Assembly (NCBI RefSeq): GCF_012844235.1
Contig: NZ_JABAGR010000002.1
Location: 337,467-401,466 of the forward strand
Direction: 5' to 3'
From: Parafannyhessea umbonata
GTDB taxonomy: Bacteria; Actinomycetota; Coriobacteriia; Coriobacteriales; Atopobiaceae
DNA length: 64,000 bases
Positions 40,741-49,807 of this stretch are shown piece by piece (positions within the stretch are counted from its first letter, which is position 1; each line of letters starts with the position of its first letter). The notes beneath the pieces were generated by a model. The model made no database searches and was not told the origin of the DNA. It was given only the letters and a program-made list of their open reading frames with translations. Position numbers and translations under genes: made by a program.

Positions 40741-41271
40741 ATGTCCACCGCCTCGATTAAAACAGGTGGCAACAACTTCGAGAGAGAAGACAATATGAGC
40801 AACGCAACTCAGCGCAAGTACACGAGCTATAGCTTTACCACCGACGGATCGCTCGCACTTAGCCCGCAAAGCCATACCTTTGTAGTTATTTCCGGCAACG
40901 TTACGAAGCCCGCTTGTGTAAGCAGCCGAAATCAAGGCAGGGTTCGCAACGGACAAGAAGGCGAGAGAGGCGACCGGATCGGGCCGGTGTCAATCGCGGT
41001 TCTCGCTCTTGCAATAGTTGCGAGCGTGGTAATTGGAAGCTTCGGCATTCAAGTGGCGGAAGCCTCGAGAATTTCCCATGCTTTCGAAGACGTTAAGGTC
41101 AGCAAGGTGGCTGCAAAGCAGGGATCGTCTATATGGTCATATGCAGAGATGTGCAAAGTTAAGGGCGTATCGACTAAAGAGATTGCAGACTGGATTCAGA
41201 GCAAGAATGATGTCGGCGTTAACGGACTGGTACCCGGCACTGAGATTGTTTTGCCAAACTATCAAGCGTAA
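40741..41271 (+). CDS. LysM-like SOS-controlled membrane protein (YneA-like)
   Basis: A 176-residue protein. A polar N-terminus (~85 residues) precedes one membrane helix (PVSIAVLALAIVASVVIG) and a C-terminal LysM-like domain (QGSSIWSYAEMCKVKGVS to GLVPGTEIVLP). In Bacillus, lexA is divergent from yneA, whose product also has a membrane helix and LysM and halts division during the SOS response. The same arrangement and a LexA box in its promoter suggest the same job here. The start is uncertain: ATG 40741 has GGAG eight bases upstream; ATG 40795 is an alternative. Confidence 0.7.
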   Translation: MSTASIKTGGNNFEREDNMSNATQRKYTSYSFTTDGSLALSPQSHTFVVISGNVTKPACVSSRNQGRVRNGQEGERGDRIGPVSIAVLALAIVASVVIGSFGIQVAEASRISHAFEDVKVSKVAAKQGSSIWSYAEMCKVKGVSTKEIADWIQSKNDVGVNGLVPGTEIVLPNYQA

Positions 41272-41383
41272 GTTTCTCTCTTTTACTACTAATATTTCGT
41301 GAAATGATTCAATTTCCTCCTGAGCGGTTTTGATTGTGGGAATTGTGTTAATCTTCCTACTGTAAAACTGTAAGGGAGGTATT

Positions 41384-41836
41384 TTGCGCTGTCCCAAATG
41401 TGGCTGCACCGAGTCAAAAGTCGTTGACTCTAGGCCTTCTGAAAGTAATGACGCGATTAGACGTAGGCGTGAGTGCGTGAAGTGTGGCACTCGTTTCACT
41501 ACCTATGAGCGACGGGAAGAAATGCCGCTTCTTGTCATAAAAAAGGATGGTTCCAAAGAAACCTTCGATAGACAAAAGATCATGCGAGGCCTCGTCGCTG
41601 CGACGGTCAAACGCGACGTGCCTTTGGAACGTCTCAATGCACTGATCGACGATATCGAGTCATACCTCAGAGACCATGGTATGACTGAGGTTGAATCGCA
41701 GGAGATTGGTAAGCTCGTCCTGCAGAGGCTCGTTGTAATTGACAAGGTGGCCTACGTCAGATTTGCATCTGTGTACAGGGACTTCAAAGACGTTGACGAG
41801 TTCAACGAGGAGCTTAGGAGTCTTGCGGATGAATAG
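41384..41836 (+). CDS. nrdR: Transcriptional repressor NrdR
   Basis: A 150-residue repressor of ribonucleotide reductase genes. An N-terminal zinc ribbon (MRCPKCGC and CVKCGTRFTTYER) precedes an ATP-cone domain (IKKDGSKETFDRQKIMRGL) that senses ATP/dATP. The TTG start has AAGGGAGGT upstream. No nrd genes are in the window. It overlaps dut by eight bases. Confidence 0.93.
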   Translation: MRCPKCGCTESKVVDSRPSESNDAIRRRRECVKCGTRFTTYERREEMPLLVIKKDGSKETFDRQKIMRGLVAATVKRDVPLERLNALIDDIESYLRDHGMTEVESQEIGKLVLQRLVVIDKVAYVRFASVYRDFKDVDEFNEELRSLADE

Positions 41837-42275
41837 CAGGCAAATCAATCTGAACATACAGAGGCTTGACAATGATGTCGAGCTGCCCAGATACGCATAT
41901 CCGGGGGATGCAGGTCTTGATCTGAGGTCGAATGCGGACCTGGTTATCGAACCCTTTGAGCGAAGGTTAATCCCCACGGGTCTTGCCATCGCAATTCCGG
42001 AGGGATACGCGGGGTTTGTGCAGCCGCGCAGTGGGCTTGCACTAAGGCAGGGCCTCTCTTTCCCCAATACTCCCGGACTCATCGATTCACACTATCGTGG
42101 TGAGCTGAAGGTTGTGGCCATCAACCTTGATCCGCACAATCCTATCCGCATCAAGAGGGGCGATAGAATTGCCCAGCTCGTGATACAAGAGGTGCCCGTT
42201 GTCAGTCTCGTCGAGGTTAAAGAACTGGACGAGACTGACAGGGGATCTGGCGGTTTCGGTTCAAGTGGCGTTTAG
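41829..42275 (+). CDS. dut: Deoxyuridine 5'-triphosphate nucleotidohydrolase (dUTPase)
   Basis: A 148-residue trimeric dUTPase. Motifs in order: DAGLDLRS, PRSGLALR, GLIDSHYRGELKV, GDRIAQLVI and a C-terminal RGSGGFGSSG that closes over the active site. It keeps uracil out of DNA and supplies dUMP. The ATG at 41829 overlaps the nrdR stop and has AGGAG nine bases upstream. Both genes handle dNTP balance. Confidence 0.93.
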   Translation: MNSRQINLNIQRLDNDVELPRYAYPGDAGLDLRSNADLVIEPFERRLIPTGLAIAIPEGYAGFVQPRSGLALRQGLSFPNTPGLIDSHYRGELKVVAINLDPHNPIRIKRGDRIAQLVIQEVPVVSLVEVKELDETDRGSGGFGSSGV

Positions 42276-42338
42276 ACGCCTTTTGGATAGGTCTTTCGAC
42301 CTGAGTATCTGTTTGTCTGTACCAAGAGGGGGAGTTCC

Positions 42339-43670
42339 ATGGACAAGTTCTTTCATATTGGGGAAAGGGGTTCGTCGATCAGCGATGAGCTACGCGCTGG
42401 TCTCACGACGTTCCTCGCCATGGCCTACATCATTGCGGTAAACCCCGCAGTGCTAAGCGGCGCCGTACTGGGCGCTGACGGTAAGCCTCTGACCAGTGCG
42501 CTGGTCACTGCCACCTGCGTTGGCGCCGGCATCATGACCATCATCATGGGTCTCGCCGCAAATCGTCCGCTCGCCTGCGCCTCTGGCCTTGGCGTCAACG
42601 CGATGATTGCCGCAGTCACCCCTGGAATGTGCGGTGGCGATTGGCATGAGGCCATGGGCATCGTCTTCGTCGAGGGCATGGCCATCCTCATCCTCGTCCT
42701 TTGTGGGCTTCGCGAGAAGATCATGGACGCGATTCCTGTCAGCCTTCGACACGCAATCTCCGTTGGCCTCGGTCTTTTCATCGCAATGATCGGCCTCGTG
42801 AACGCCGGCATCGTCGTTGCTGGAAAGGGTACCGTCGTTACCCTCGGCAACGTATACGACCCCGCGTTCATTGTTGGCATTGTATCCATCGTCGCAACGC
42901 TCATCTTTGCTGCTCTTAACGTTAATGGTGGAATCCTCTTCGGCATCATCGTTGCCGTTCTCGTAGGAATCCCCCTTGGTGTGACTGCCGCTCCCAAGGG
43001 CATCGTAGACGCACTGGACTTCTCTACGGTCGGCGCTCCTTTCATGTCTGACAAGAACGGAACCATGGGGCTGATCAAGGTATTTGCGAACCCGACGGCC
43101 CTTGTTTTTGCGTTCTCGCTCATGATGTCTGACTTCTTCGACACCATGGGAACTGCAATGGCCGTTGCTAAGAACGGCGAGTTCCTCACCGAGGACGGCA
43201 ACGTCGAGAACATCAAGGAGATCCTCATCGTCGACTCTGCGGCGGCTGCCGTGGGTGGCGCAATGGGTGTGTCCTCCATCACCACCTTCGTCGAGTCCGC
43301 CTCTGGCGCCGCTGACGGTGGCCGCACTGGCCTCACCTCCGTCACCACTGGTGTCCTGTTCATCCTCGCCGCTTTCTTCGCGCCCCTGATTTCCGTCGTC
43401 AGCTCCGCTGCAACCTGCGGCGCACTTGTCTACGTTGGTTTCCTCATGATGACTGAGGTCCACGAGATCGACTGGACCGACCTCCTGCAGGGCTTCCCCG
43501 CATTCCTCACTACCGCTGGAATCGCAATGACCTACTCAATCTCCTCCGGCATCGGCCTTGGCTTCATCGCCTATGGCCTCACCGCCATCGTCACTGGCAA
43601 GGCCAAGGAGATCAAGCCGTTGATGTGGGTCGCCATCGTGGCGTTCATCATCTATTTCCTGATGTCCTAG
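42339..43670 (+). CDS. NCS2 family purine permease (AzgA/PbuG-like)
   Basis: A 443-residue membrane transporter with about 12-14 hydrophobic segments. The start (HIGERGSSISDELRAGLTTF) and AMAYIIAVNPAVLSGAVLG, then ASGLGVNAMIAA and SDFFDTMGTA, mark the AzgA-like branch of NCS2, which imports adenine, guanine or hypoxanthine. GGGGGAG precedes the ATG. The exact base is not predictable. A strong terminator follows and a uracil-type permease comes next. Confidence 0.85.
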   Translation: MDKFFHIGERGSSISDELRAGLTTFLAMAYIIAVNPAVLSGAVLGADGKPLTSALVTATCVGAGIMTIIMGLAANRPLACASGLGVNAMIAAVTPGMCGGDWHEAMGIVFVEGMAILILVLCGLREKIMDAIPVSLRHAISVGLGLFIAMIGLVNAGIVVAGKGTVVTLGNVYDPAFIVGIVSIVATLIFAALNVNGGILFGIIVAVLVGIPLGVTAAPKGIVDALDFSTVGAPFMSDKNGTMGLIKVFANPTALVFAFSLMMSDFFDTMGTAMAVAKNGEFLTEDGNVENIKEILIVDSAAAAVGGAMGVSSITTFVESASGAADGGRTGLTSVTTGVLFILAAFFAPLISVVSSAATCGALVYVGFLMMTEVHEIDWTDLLQGFPAFLTTAGIAMTYSISSGIGLGFIAYGLTAIVTGKAKEIKPLMWVAIVAFIIYFLMS

Positions 43671-43683
43671 TCTCGGCTCACGA

Positions 43684-43710
43684 GGGCCCGGCACCGCCGG
43701 GCCCTTTTTT
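43684..43710 (+). terminator. Rho-independent terminator between the two permease genes
   Basis: A perfect nine-pair stem GGGCCCGGC/GCCGGGCCC with an ACC loop and six T residues. Confidence 0.92.
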
Positions 43711-43732
43711 GCAAGTAAAGAAAGGGGAGCGC

Positions 43733-45010
43733 ATGGCTCACCACGAAAGAGAAATCATAGGCGTCGACGACCGCGTGTCTGTTGGACGTGCCATACCTCT
43801 TGGCATCCAGCATATGATGAGCATGTTCGGTTCCACCGTCTTGGTGCCCGTCCTCACGGGTCTCAACCCGAACGTCGCCATCATGTGCTCCGGTATCGGA
43901 ACGATCTGCTACCTGCTCGTCACGCGCAACAAGATTCCAAGCTACCTTGGCAGCTCGTTTGCCTTCATCAGCCCTATCCTCGCGGCGACCGCGGCGACGG
44001 GAAGCATACACACGGCACTCTCGGGCGTCGTGGTTGCCGGCCTCGTGTTCCTTGCTACCGCAGGGATCATCAAGCTCGTCGGTACCGGGTGGCTCGACAG
44101 GCTCCTTCCGCCCGTACTTGTCGCCTCGGTCATGGTCGTCATTGGAGTCGGCCTTTCTGCGACCGCAGCGAAGATGGCACTTAACTCGTCAACGGATTCG
44201 TTTGTGGCAAGCGGTGCGATAGTCGCTGCAATCACGCTTGTCGCGGCGGTGGTCTTCTCCAGCATGGGAGGCCTCATCGGAACGCTGCCGATCCTCCTTG
44301 CCATCATCGTCGGCTACATCGTTTCCAGCTTCTTCGGGCTCGTTGACTTCTCGAAGGTCGTCTCCGCCCCCTGGATCGGCCTTCCGCCCATTCAGGCGCC
44401 GCACTTCGATCCGGGTGCCGTGGCCCTCATCGCCCCTGTCGCTATCGTGGTAGTTATCGAGCACATCGGACACCTCCTCGCGGTTGGTGAAATCGTTGGC
44501 AAGGACTACCGAGAGATGCTTCCTCGCTCACTTGCAGGCGACGGCCTGTCCACGCTCATCTCTGGCTTCCTTGGAGGTCCTCCCACCACGACGTATGCCG
44601 AGAACATCGGCGTCATGAGCGTCACCCGCGTCTACTCTACGCAGGTCTTTTGGTATGCGGCTGGCTTTGCGCTGCTGGTAGGCGGCTTCTGCCCCAAGCT
44701 CGCTGCGTTCATCAACTCAATCCCCGTCCCCGTCATGGGCGGCGTGAGCCTCCTCCTGTTCGGCCTCATCGCGTCGAACGGCCTTAGGATGCTTGTGACC
44801 AATCATGTCGACTTCGACGAGAACCGTAACCTCATGATTGCGTCCGTCGTCATCATCCTTGGCGTCGGCATGGAGACCTCCGGCATCTCCATTCCCATTG
44901 GGTCCTACACCCTTCCCGGAATGGCCACGTCCACGCTCGTGGGAATCATCATGAACCTGATTCTTCCGCCCGCAAAGCCAAAGAACGAGGCTGTGGATAG
45001 CCAGAAGTAG
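43733..45010 (+). CDS. uraA: Uracil/xanthine permease family (UraA-like)
   Basis: A 425-residue NCS2/NAT transporter. SVGRAIPLGIQHMMSMFGST near the N-terminus, the SSFAFISPI segment, and AVGEIVGKDYREMLPRSLAG and TTTYAENIGVMSVTRVYS further on follow UraA-type uracil permeases, which are proton symporters. The ATG at 43733 follows GAAAGGGGAG. It sits after the purine permease, suggesting nucleobase salvage. Substrate is by family only. Confidence 0.85.
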   Translation: MAHHEREIIGVDDRVSVGRAIPLGIQHMMSMFGSTVLVPVLTGLNPNVAIMCSGIGTICYLLVTRNKIPSYLGSSFAFISPILAATAATGSIHTALSGVVVAGLVFLATAGIIKLVGTGWLDRLLPPVLVASVMVVIGVGLSATAAKMALNSSTDSFVASGAIVAAITLVAAVVFSSMGGLIGTLPILLAIIVGYIVSSFFGLVDFSKVVSAPWIGLPPIQAPHFDPGAVALIAPVAIVVVIEHIGHLLAVGEIVGKDYREMLPRSLAGDGLSTLISGFLGGPPTTTYAENIGVMSVTRVYSTQVFWYAAGFALLVGGFCPKLAAFINSIPVPVMGGVSLLLFGLIASNGLRMLVTNHVDFDENRNLMIASVVIILGVGMETSGISIPIGSYTLPGMATSTLVGIIMNLILPPAKPKNEAVDSQK

Positions 45011-45037
45011 GAAGACGAGAAAAGCTTCCAAGTCCGT

Positions 45038-45070
45038 AATCGGCCGCATGCATTTTGTATGTGGCCGATT
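45038..45070 (+). terminator. Hairpin after uraA
   Basis: AATCGGCCGCAT and ATGTGGCCGATT form a 12-pair stem with one G-T pair. Only a weak T run follows, so termination is likely but not certain. Confidence 0.6.
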
Positions 45071-45073
45071 ATA

Positions 45074-45104
45074 TTGTGCGCTATTTAAAATAGTCGGGTA
45101 TAAT
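45074..45104 (+). promoter_or_regulatory. Probable trxB promoter
   Basis: A perfect TATAAT at 45099-45104, with TTGTGC 19 bases upstream. The long spacer makes the -35 tentative. Confidence 0.5.
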
Positions 45105-45138
45105 GCTACTAGAACAGACTCCGAAGAAGGGACCCGAC

Positions 45139-46080
45139 ATGGATCAGATCAAGAAGGACCTTGTCATTATCGGCGGAGGGCCAGCCGGTCTATCTGCCGC
45201 CATCTACGCTCAGAGAGCTCTTCTCGACAACGTCGTCCTGGAGCAGGAGGCGGTTGGAGGACAGGTAATCCTCACGAGCGAAGTCGACAACTATCCAGGC
45301 GTTCCTCACACCGATGGCTACAGTCTCGTCGAGGCAATGCAGACCCAGGTCAAAGACCTTGGCGGAACCATTCAGATGGAAGTTGTCAGAAGCGTCGAGA
45401 AGAACGGGGACGTCTTTGTCGTCACGACCTCGGAGCACGAGTACGTTGCCAAGGCAGTGATCGTGTCTGGTGGTGCTACGCCGCGGCATGCGGGATTTGC
45501 CGGCGAGAAGGAGTTTGGCGGAAGGGGAGTGTCCTACTGCGCCACATGCGACGGCATGTTCTATCGCGGCAAGCGGATCTTCGTTGTCGGAGGGGGCAAC
45601 TCCGCGGCAGAGGAGGCGCTCTTCCTCACCAAGTTTGCGGATAAGGTAACCATGGTCGTGCGCAAGGACCACATGAGGGCTCAGGCGGCCGTGCAAAGCC
45701 AGGTCGAGAAGAGCGACAAGATAGACGTCATGTTCAACTCGAAAGTGGTTTCCGTCTCTGGAGACGGCCTCCTTGAGTCGATCACGTTTGAGGACACCGT
45801 TACGGGTGAGAAGACTACGCAGGACTTCGATAAGGGCTCGTTTGGGGTCTTCGTGTTTGTGGGACGCGTTCCCGCTAGCGAGCTCGTGCGCGACCTCGTC
45901 GAAAGGGATTCGAGCGGCTACGTCATAACGGATGACCACATGGCAACCGCCACGCCAGGACTCTATGCGGCCGGCGACATACGTCAGAAGGCACTCAGGC
46001 AGATTGTCACGGCGGCCTCTGACGGCGCCATTGCAGCCACAAGCGTCGCGGGATTCCTTGGGCAGCCGGTTGAGGGCTAG
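45139..46080 (+). CDS. trxB: Thioredoxin reductase (NAD(P)H/FAD flavoprotein)
   Basis: A 313-residue flavoenzyme. FAD site GGGPAGLSAAIYAQRA near the N-terminus, redox motif CATCDG near residue 136, NADPH site GGGNSAAEEA, and AAGDIRQKALRQIVTAASDG at the C-terminus. It reduces thioredoxin. The ATG at 45139 sits downstream of TATAAT with GAAGGGAC before it; an upstream in-frame ATG at 45103 lies next to the -10. It ends at a strong terminator. Confidence 0.92.
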   Translation: MDQIKKDLVIIGGGPAGLSAAIYAQRALLDNVVLEQEAVGGQVILTSEVDNYPGVPHTDGYSLVEAMQTQVKDLGGTIQMEVVRSVEKNGDVFVVTTSEHEYVAKAVIVSGGATPRHAGFAGEKEFGGRGVSYCATCDGMFYRGKRIFVVGGGNSAAEEALFLTKFADKVTMVVRKDHMRAQAAVQSQVEKSDKIDVMFNSKVVSVSGDGLLESITFEDTVTGEKTTQDFDKGSFGVFVFVGRVPASELVRDLVERDSSGYVITDDHMATATPGLYAAGDIRQKALRQIVTAASDGAIAATSVAGFLGQPVEG

Positions 46081-46103
46081 TTTGTTGAAATACGCGTACT
46101 GTT

Positions 46104-46134
46104 ACGCCGCCCTTGTATCAAGGGCGGCGTTTTT
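46104..46134 (+). terminator. Rho-independent terminator of trxB
   Basis: A perfect 12-pair stem ACGCCGCCCTTG/CAAGGGCGGCGT with a TAT loop, followed by TTTT. Confidence 0.92.
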
Positions 46135-46756
46135 GCTGCTTGTTGACTTGTAACTTGAGAGTTCTGGAAAACTCTCAAGTATATTATGTAACGTTCAGGC
46201 TACCTTTCAGCTCTCTAGAAGACATGGTTGAGGGTTGCGGTGGCTCCTGCAACCTGTCGGGCATGAAGCTTGTCGGGCATGGAGCTTGACTGGCCACGCT
46301 CCCTACGTAGCGCAGGGGCGTAAATGGTAGTGACTGCGGAGGGTTACGTTGCGGACGAACTGCAATTACGGATTGGCAATCACCAAGCACGTCCGGCCGC
46401 GTACCTTCATGTGCCATCGGGTGCGTTGATAGTATTGGGACGTGCAACATGTCCGGATGATGTGATGACTCCTGCGTATGGGAAGGCGTTGTCGTGATAC
46501 TTGCTGGGCGCTAGGCTGCGACTGACGGACCAACGTGGGAGCACGCGGAAGACTCAGGTGCCATTTTCGATTAGGTGTGGTTCTGGCAATAGCCGTATCA
46601 GCCGAGAGAGAGGATCCGGTAGTCGCAGCACGGTCCATGAACTAGTAAGACAGGCGTACGGTCAAAGTTGACTTAAAACCGTGATAATATATCTTATGTA
46701 AAGTAAGAGTGTTTCTCCCATACGAGACATCGATGCCCAAGGCCGTCCAGCTTCCC
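46135..46756. other. Gene-free gap between convergent trxB and clc
   Basis: About 620 bases without a supported gene. It holds a perfect 11-pair inverted repeat at 46153-46180 (ACTTGAGAGTT arms), a tandem 16-base repeat with one mismatch at 46255-46286 (TGTCGGGCATGAAGCT), and a smaller hairpin around GGTTGC/GCAACC. Short open frames (on the minus strand up to 90 codons) show no recognisable domain. It looks like decayed or structured non-coding DNA. Confidence 0.5.
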
Positions 46757-48409
46757 CTACCTCGAGTCGTGTTCCGCCCGAAGCTTGCGAATCTGGTGGC
46801 GCAGGCGCGACGACTTCGGTCTCCAGTTGGACGTAAGCGAGCTTCCGAACATCTGCCACAGCTGCTCGCGCACCTCGTCCTGCCTGTTGGCGTCCAGAAT
46901 CAGCAGCAGGTTGTCGAGTGCCTGGAGCTTGACGCTTCCCGTGGGAACGACCTCCTCGCCGGCGCGGTCTATCAGGACCACGCGCACGGACTTGGGCCAC
47001 GCGATGTCGCGGATGAGCTTACCCTCGCACTCCGACCCGGCGCCCACGACGAAGTTCTGCAGGCACTTCTCGCCGTTACCGTTCAGGCGGTCCGAGTCCT
47101 TGTGGCCCATGTTGCCCAGAAGGCGACCCAGAAGATGCTCGTAGAACGCGTCGACTTGCAGAAGGTTTGCGGTCACGTAGGAAAGGATGGACACGATTGA
47201 GACGGACAGCAGCGCGTCCATGCTGCCCGTGAGCTCGAACGCGAGCACGACCGCCGTGACGGGGGCCCTCACGACCGAGGCAAACAGACCCCCAATGCCC
47301 AGGACGATGAAGTTCGTGACGAAGACGGAAGGGAGTCCCAGATAGCTGACGGCAAGCCTGCCGAACAGGCAGCCGAGGAGCGCTCCCATGACGCAAAGCG
47401 GGAACAGCGTGCCACCAGGGGCTCCGGAGCCAAAGCAGAGCGTCGTGAAGAGGTACTTTCCCAAGAGGAGAAGCGCTATCGTCCCGATGGCGAGCGACTG
47501 CTGCTGCGCGAGGCGCTCCACGATCGCGTCACCGCCGCAGGCGAGGTCTGGCGCCAGGAAGATGAGGACACCTGAGGTGAGGAACGGGATGATGAGTCGT
47601 GTGTACGGCGCGTGTCGGCTGATCTTGTCGAACTTCTCCGTCATCCAGAACATGCCGCGGTTGTGCGCGGCACCGGCGATGCCGCAGAAGATGCCGAGCG
47701 CGATGACGAACGCGTAGCTGTGGTGAGGCAGGTCTGCCGCGAACACGAACTGCAGCACGGGCCTCACGCCCAGAACCTGGGACACCACGAAATCGGAGCT
47801 GATGGCAGCTGCCATGACGGAAACGATGAGCGGGGCGTTGAACTCCTTGTGGATCTCCTCGATTGCGAAGAGTACGCCCGTGAGCGGCGCGTTGAACGCC
47901 GCGGACATGCCGGCCGCCGCTCCACAGGTCGTGAGTAGGCGTTCCTCTCCCCTTTCGCGCCCCATCAGCTTCGAGACCGCCTTGCCGGCCATGCCGCCGA
48001 GCTGGACGCTTGGTCCTTCTCGCCCGAGTGAGAGGCCACCCAACGCGCAGAGCGTGCCCTCGACGAACTTGGCGGAAAGCACGCGCCACCACGGCATGTC
48101 GAGGCGGCCGATCACCTCGGCGTCGATCTGCGGGATGCCGGAACCCTGCGTGTAGGGCTCCCATACCATGAGACGGCAAACGACGCCGCAGATAACGACG
48201 AGAAACGCGAACCACAGGGGCAGGAACGCCCAGTTGGACTGGATTGCGGCCGCGATGGCGCGCAGGAGGGTCTCGGCGTGCGAGAGCGCCAGGCGGTAGA
48301 GCGAGACGACCGCGCCTGCCGCAACGCCCACGAAGAGGCCCTCGCCGATCATGTATACCTGGAAGCGCCGCGAGAAGTGCCTGCTCACGATGTCCTTGCG
48401 TCTTGCCAT
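46757..48409 (-). CDS. ClC family chloride/anion transporter with TrkA-C domain
   Basis: A 550-residue protein with about ten or more membrane helices. The ClC selectivity motifs appear in order: GSGIPQ at about residue 89, GREGPSVQLGG at ~129 (with the gating glutamate of exchangers), and GSGAPGGTLFP. The last ~85 residues (VGAGSECEGKLIRDIAWPKS onward) form a TrkA-C/RCK-C ligand domain. The glutamate suggests a H+/Cl- (or F-) exchanger rather than a channel. Downstream of apt; co-transcription is possible. Confidence 0.88.
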   Translation of the reverse strand: MARRKDIVSRHFSRRFQVYMIGEGLFVGVAAGAVVSLYRLALSHAETLLRAIAAAIQSNWAFLPLWFAFLVVICGVVCRLMVWEPYTQGSGIPQIDAEVIGRLDMPWWRVLSAKFVEGTLCALGGLSLGREGPSVQLGGMAGKAVSKLMGRERGEERLLTTCGAAAGMSAAFNAPLTGVLFAIEEIHKEFNAPLIVSVMAAAISSDFVVSQVLGVRPVLQFVFAADLPHHSYAFVIALGIFCGIAGAAHNRGMFWMTEKFDKISRHAPYTRLIIPFLTSGVLIFLAPDLACGGDAIVERLAQQQSLAIGTIALLLLGKYLFTTLCFGSGAPGGTLFPLCVMGALLGCLFGRLAVSYLGLPSVFVTNFIVLGIGGLFASVVRAPVTAVVLAFELTGSMDALLSVSIVSILSYVTANLLQVDAFYEHLLGRLLGNMGHKDSDRLNGNGEKCLQNFVVGAGSECEGKLIRDIAWPKSVRVVLIDRAGEEVVPTGSVKLQALDNLLLILDANRQDEVREQLWQMFGSSLTSNWRPKSSRLRHQIRKLRAEHDSR

Positions 48410-48437
48410 GCGTCAGTCCATTCCGCGTCCAATGAGA

Positions 48438-48467
48438 GGCACCTGCCAGCGGAAGCCGACAGGTGCC
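48438..48467 (-). terminator. Hairpin between apt and clc
   Basis: GGCACCTG/CAGGTGCC stem of eight pairs with a 14-base loop. No clear T tract. It may weaken read-through from apt into clc. Confidence 0.4.
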
Positions 48468-48505
48468 CGATCAAGCTACTTGCCTGTTGTCACGATGCCC
48501 TACGA

Positions 48506-49039
48506 CTACCTTACCTTGATGAGCGTGAAGACGTCCTGGTCGTAGGCAGCGCCGATCTCCTTGCGCGGGTCGAGGCAGCAGAGCTCGAGGATGAAGCCGA
48601 AGCCCTTGACCTCCGCACCGGTCTGCTCAACGAGCTTGGCCGTGGCGACGGCGGTGCCGCCGGTGGCAACGAGGTCGTCGATGATAAGCACCTTGTCGTC
48701 CGCGGAGAGCGCGTCCTTGTGGATCTGGAGCTCGTCCGTGCCGTACTCGAGGGAATACGTCTGCGAGTAGACCTCGCGGGGCAGCTTGCCCGGCTTGCGC
48801 GCGGGGACGAAGCCGGCGCCCAGGCGATACGCGACGGGAGCGCCCACGAGGAAGCCGCGCGCCTCCGCACCCACGACCTTGGTGATGCCTTCGCCCTTGA
48901 AATGGTCCGCGAGGTCGTCGATGGCCGCAGCGAAGCCCTTGGGGTCCGCCATGAGGGGCGTGATGTCCTTGAAGATGACGCCAGGCTCGGGGTAGTCGGG
49001 AATGTCCACGATCAGGCCTGCGTAGTCGCTCTCTGCCAC
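48506..49039 (-). CDS. apt: Adenine phosphoribosyltransferase
   Basis: A 177-residue type I phosphoribosyltransferase that makes AMP from adenine and PRPP. N-terminal [34 protein letters not shown], the PRPP loop [13 protein letters not shown] and the end QDVFTLIKV are standard. The GTG at 49039 is chosen: GAAAGGAA lies ahead, and an upstream GTG at 49054 would sit in the ribosome site. It is downstream of the MerR gene. It fits with the purine permease elsewhere in the window. Confidence 0.92.
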   Translation of the reverse strand: MAESDYAGLIVDIPDYPEPGVIFKDITPLMADPKGFAAAIDDLADHFKGEGITKVVGAEARGFLVGAPVAYRLGAGFVPARKPGKLPREVYSQTYSLEYGTDELQIHKDALSADDKVLIIDDLVATGGTAVATAKLVEQTGAEVKGFGFILELCCLDPRKEIGAAYDQDVFTLIKVR

Positions 49040-49081
49040 GGGTGTTCCTTTCACTTGTTTCGCACTGCCAAGTACGTAATT

Positions 49082-49804
49082 CTACTCTTCCATCTCGCTG
49101 AAGGTCTTCGAGATCTGCCTGCGGATGAGGGTATCGCGTACCTGCCCCGTGAGCGCGAGCATCTCGGAGAGGGCCTGGCCAAACTGCTGGCGGTTCTCCT
49201 CCGTGCGCTCCATCTCGACCCCGCCGCCCTTCTTGGCGAACACGACGAGCGCCTGCTCGAACATGGCGCTCTCGCGGTTAGCTGCCGTGACGTACTGGCG
49301 GAGGTTCTTCGGGCCGATGCCAAAGTGCCGAAGCTCTCCGCAGGTCCTGATGAGCTGGAAGTCCTTGCCGTCCACGAGCGAGCGGCCGTGCGGCGACTCG
49401 CGCAGCCGGATCACGCCGGCCTCGGAGAGCTGGCGCACGAAGCTCACGGGCACGCCCAGGAGCTCGGGCATGCGGTCGATGGGGTGGAACTTCTGGCGGA
49501 CCTCCTCGTCATCCTCCCCGATGTTGGGATACGGCGTCTGGGCAAGGTCCGCACGCCCTTCTCCCCCATCAAGCTGCTGCTTAATGACGGAGAGCGGCAT
49601 GAAGCGGTTCTTCTGCAGGTAGAGGATGGTCTCGAGCCTGTGGACGTCCTTCTGCGAGTACAGGCGGTACCCCGAGGGCGTGCGCGATGGGTTGAGCAAC
49701 CCCTCGTCCTCGAGGTACCTGACCTTTGATATCGATAGGTCCGGGTATTGGCCCTGCAGCCGCTTGACTACCTTGCCGATTGTGAGGTATCCGGCATCGG
49801 GCAT
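49082..49804 (-). CDS. MerR-type regulator (FtsR-like)
   Basis: A 240-residue regulator. The N-terminal MerR helix-turn-helix (LTIGKVVKRLQGQYPDLSIS, KVRYLEDEGLLNPSRTPSGY) precedes a second HTH-like region (MPELLGVPVSFVRQLSEAGV). This longer two-part architecture, and its place directly after an FHA protein, match the GarA-FtsR (Rv1827-Rv1828) pair of mycobacteria and corynebacteria, where FtsR controls ftsZ. The FtsR role here is inferred from synteny and shape. Confidence 0.8.
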   Translation of the reverse strand: MPDAGYLTIGKVVKRLQGQYPDLSISKVRYLEDEGLLNPSRTPSGYRLYSQKDVHRLETILYLQKNRFMPLSVIKQQLDGGEGRADLAQTPYPNIGEDDEEVRQKFHPIDRMPELLGVPVSFVRQLSEAGVIRLRESPHGRSLVDGKDFQLIRTCGELRHFGIGPKNLRQYVTAANRESAMFEQALVVFAKKGGGVEMERTEENRQQFGQALSEMLALTGQVRDTLIRRQISKTFSEMEE

Positions 49805-49807
49805 GGC

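Noticed and set aside
42276..42338. Possible purine riboswitch before the purine permease gene
   Set aside because: Only 63 bases separate dut and the permease, and only a small AGGTC/GACCT hairpin is present. The conserved riboswitch core is not seen.
46366..46638. Minus-strand 90-codon frame in the trxB-clc gap
   Set aside because: Low-complexity composition, no start signal and no match to known families by eye. Left as part of the unexplained gap.
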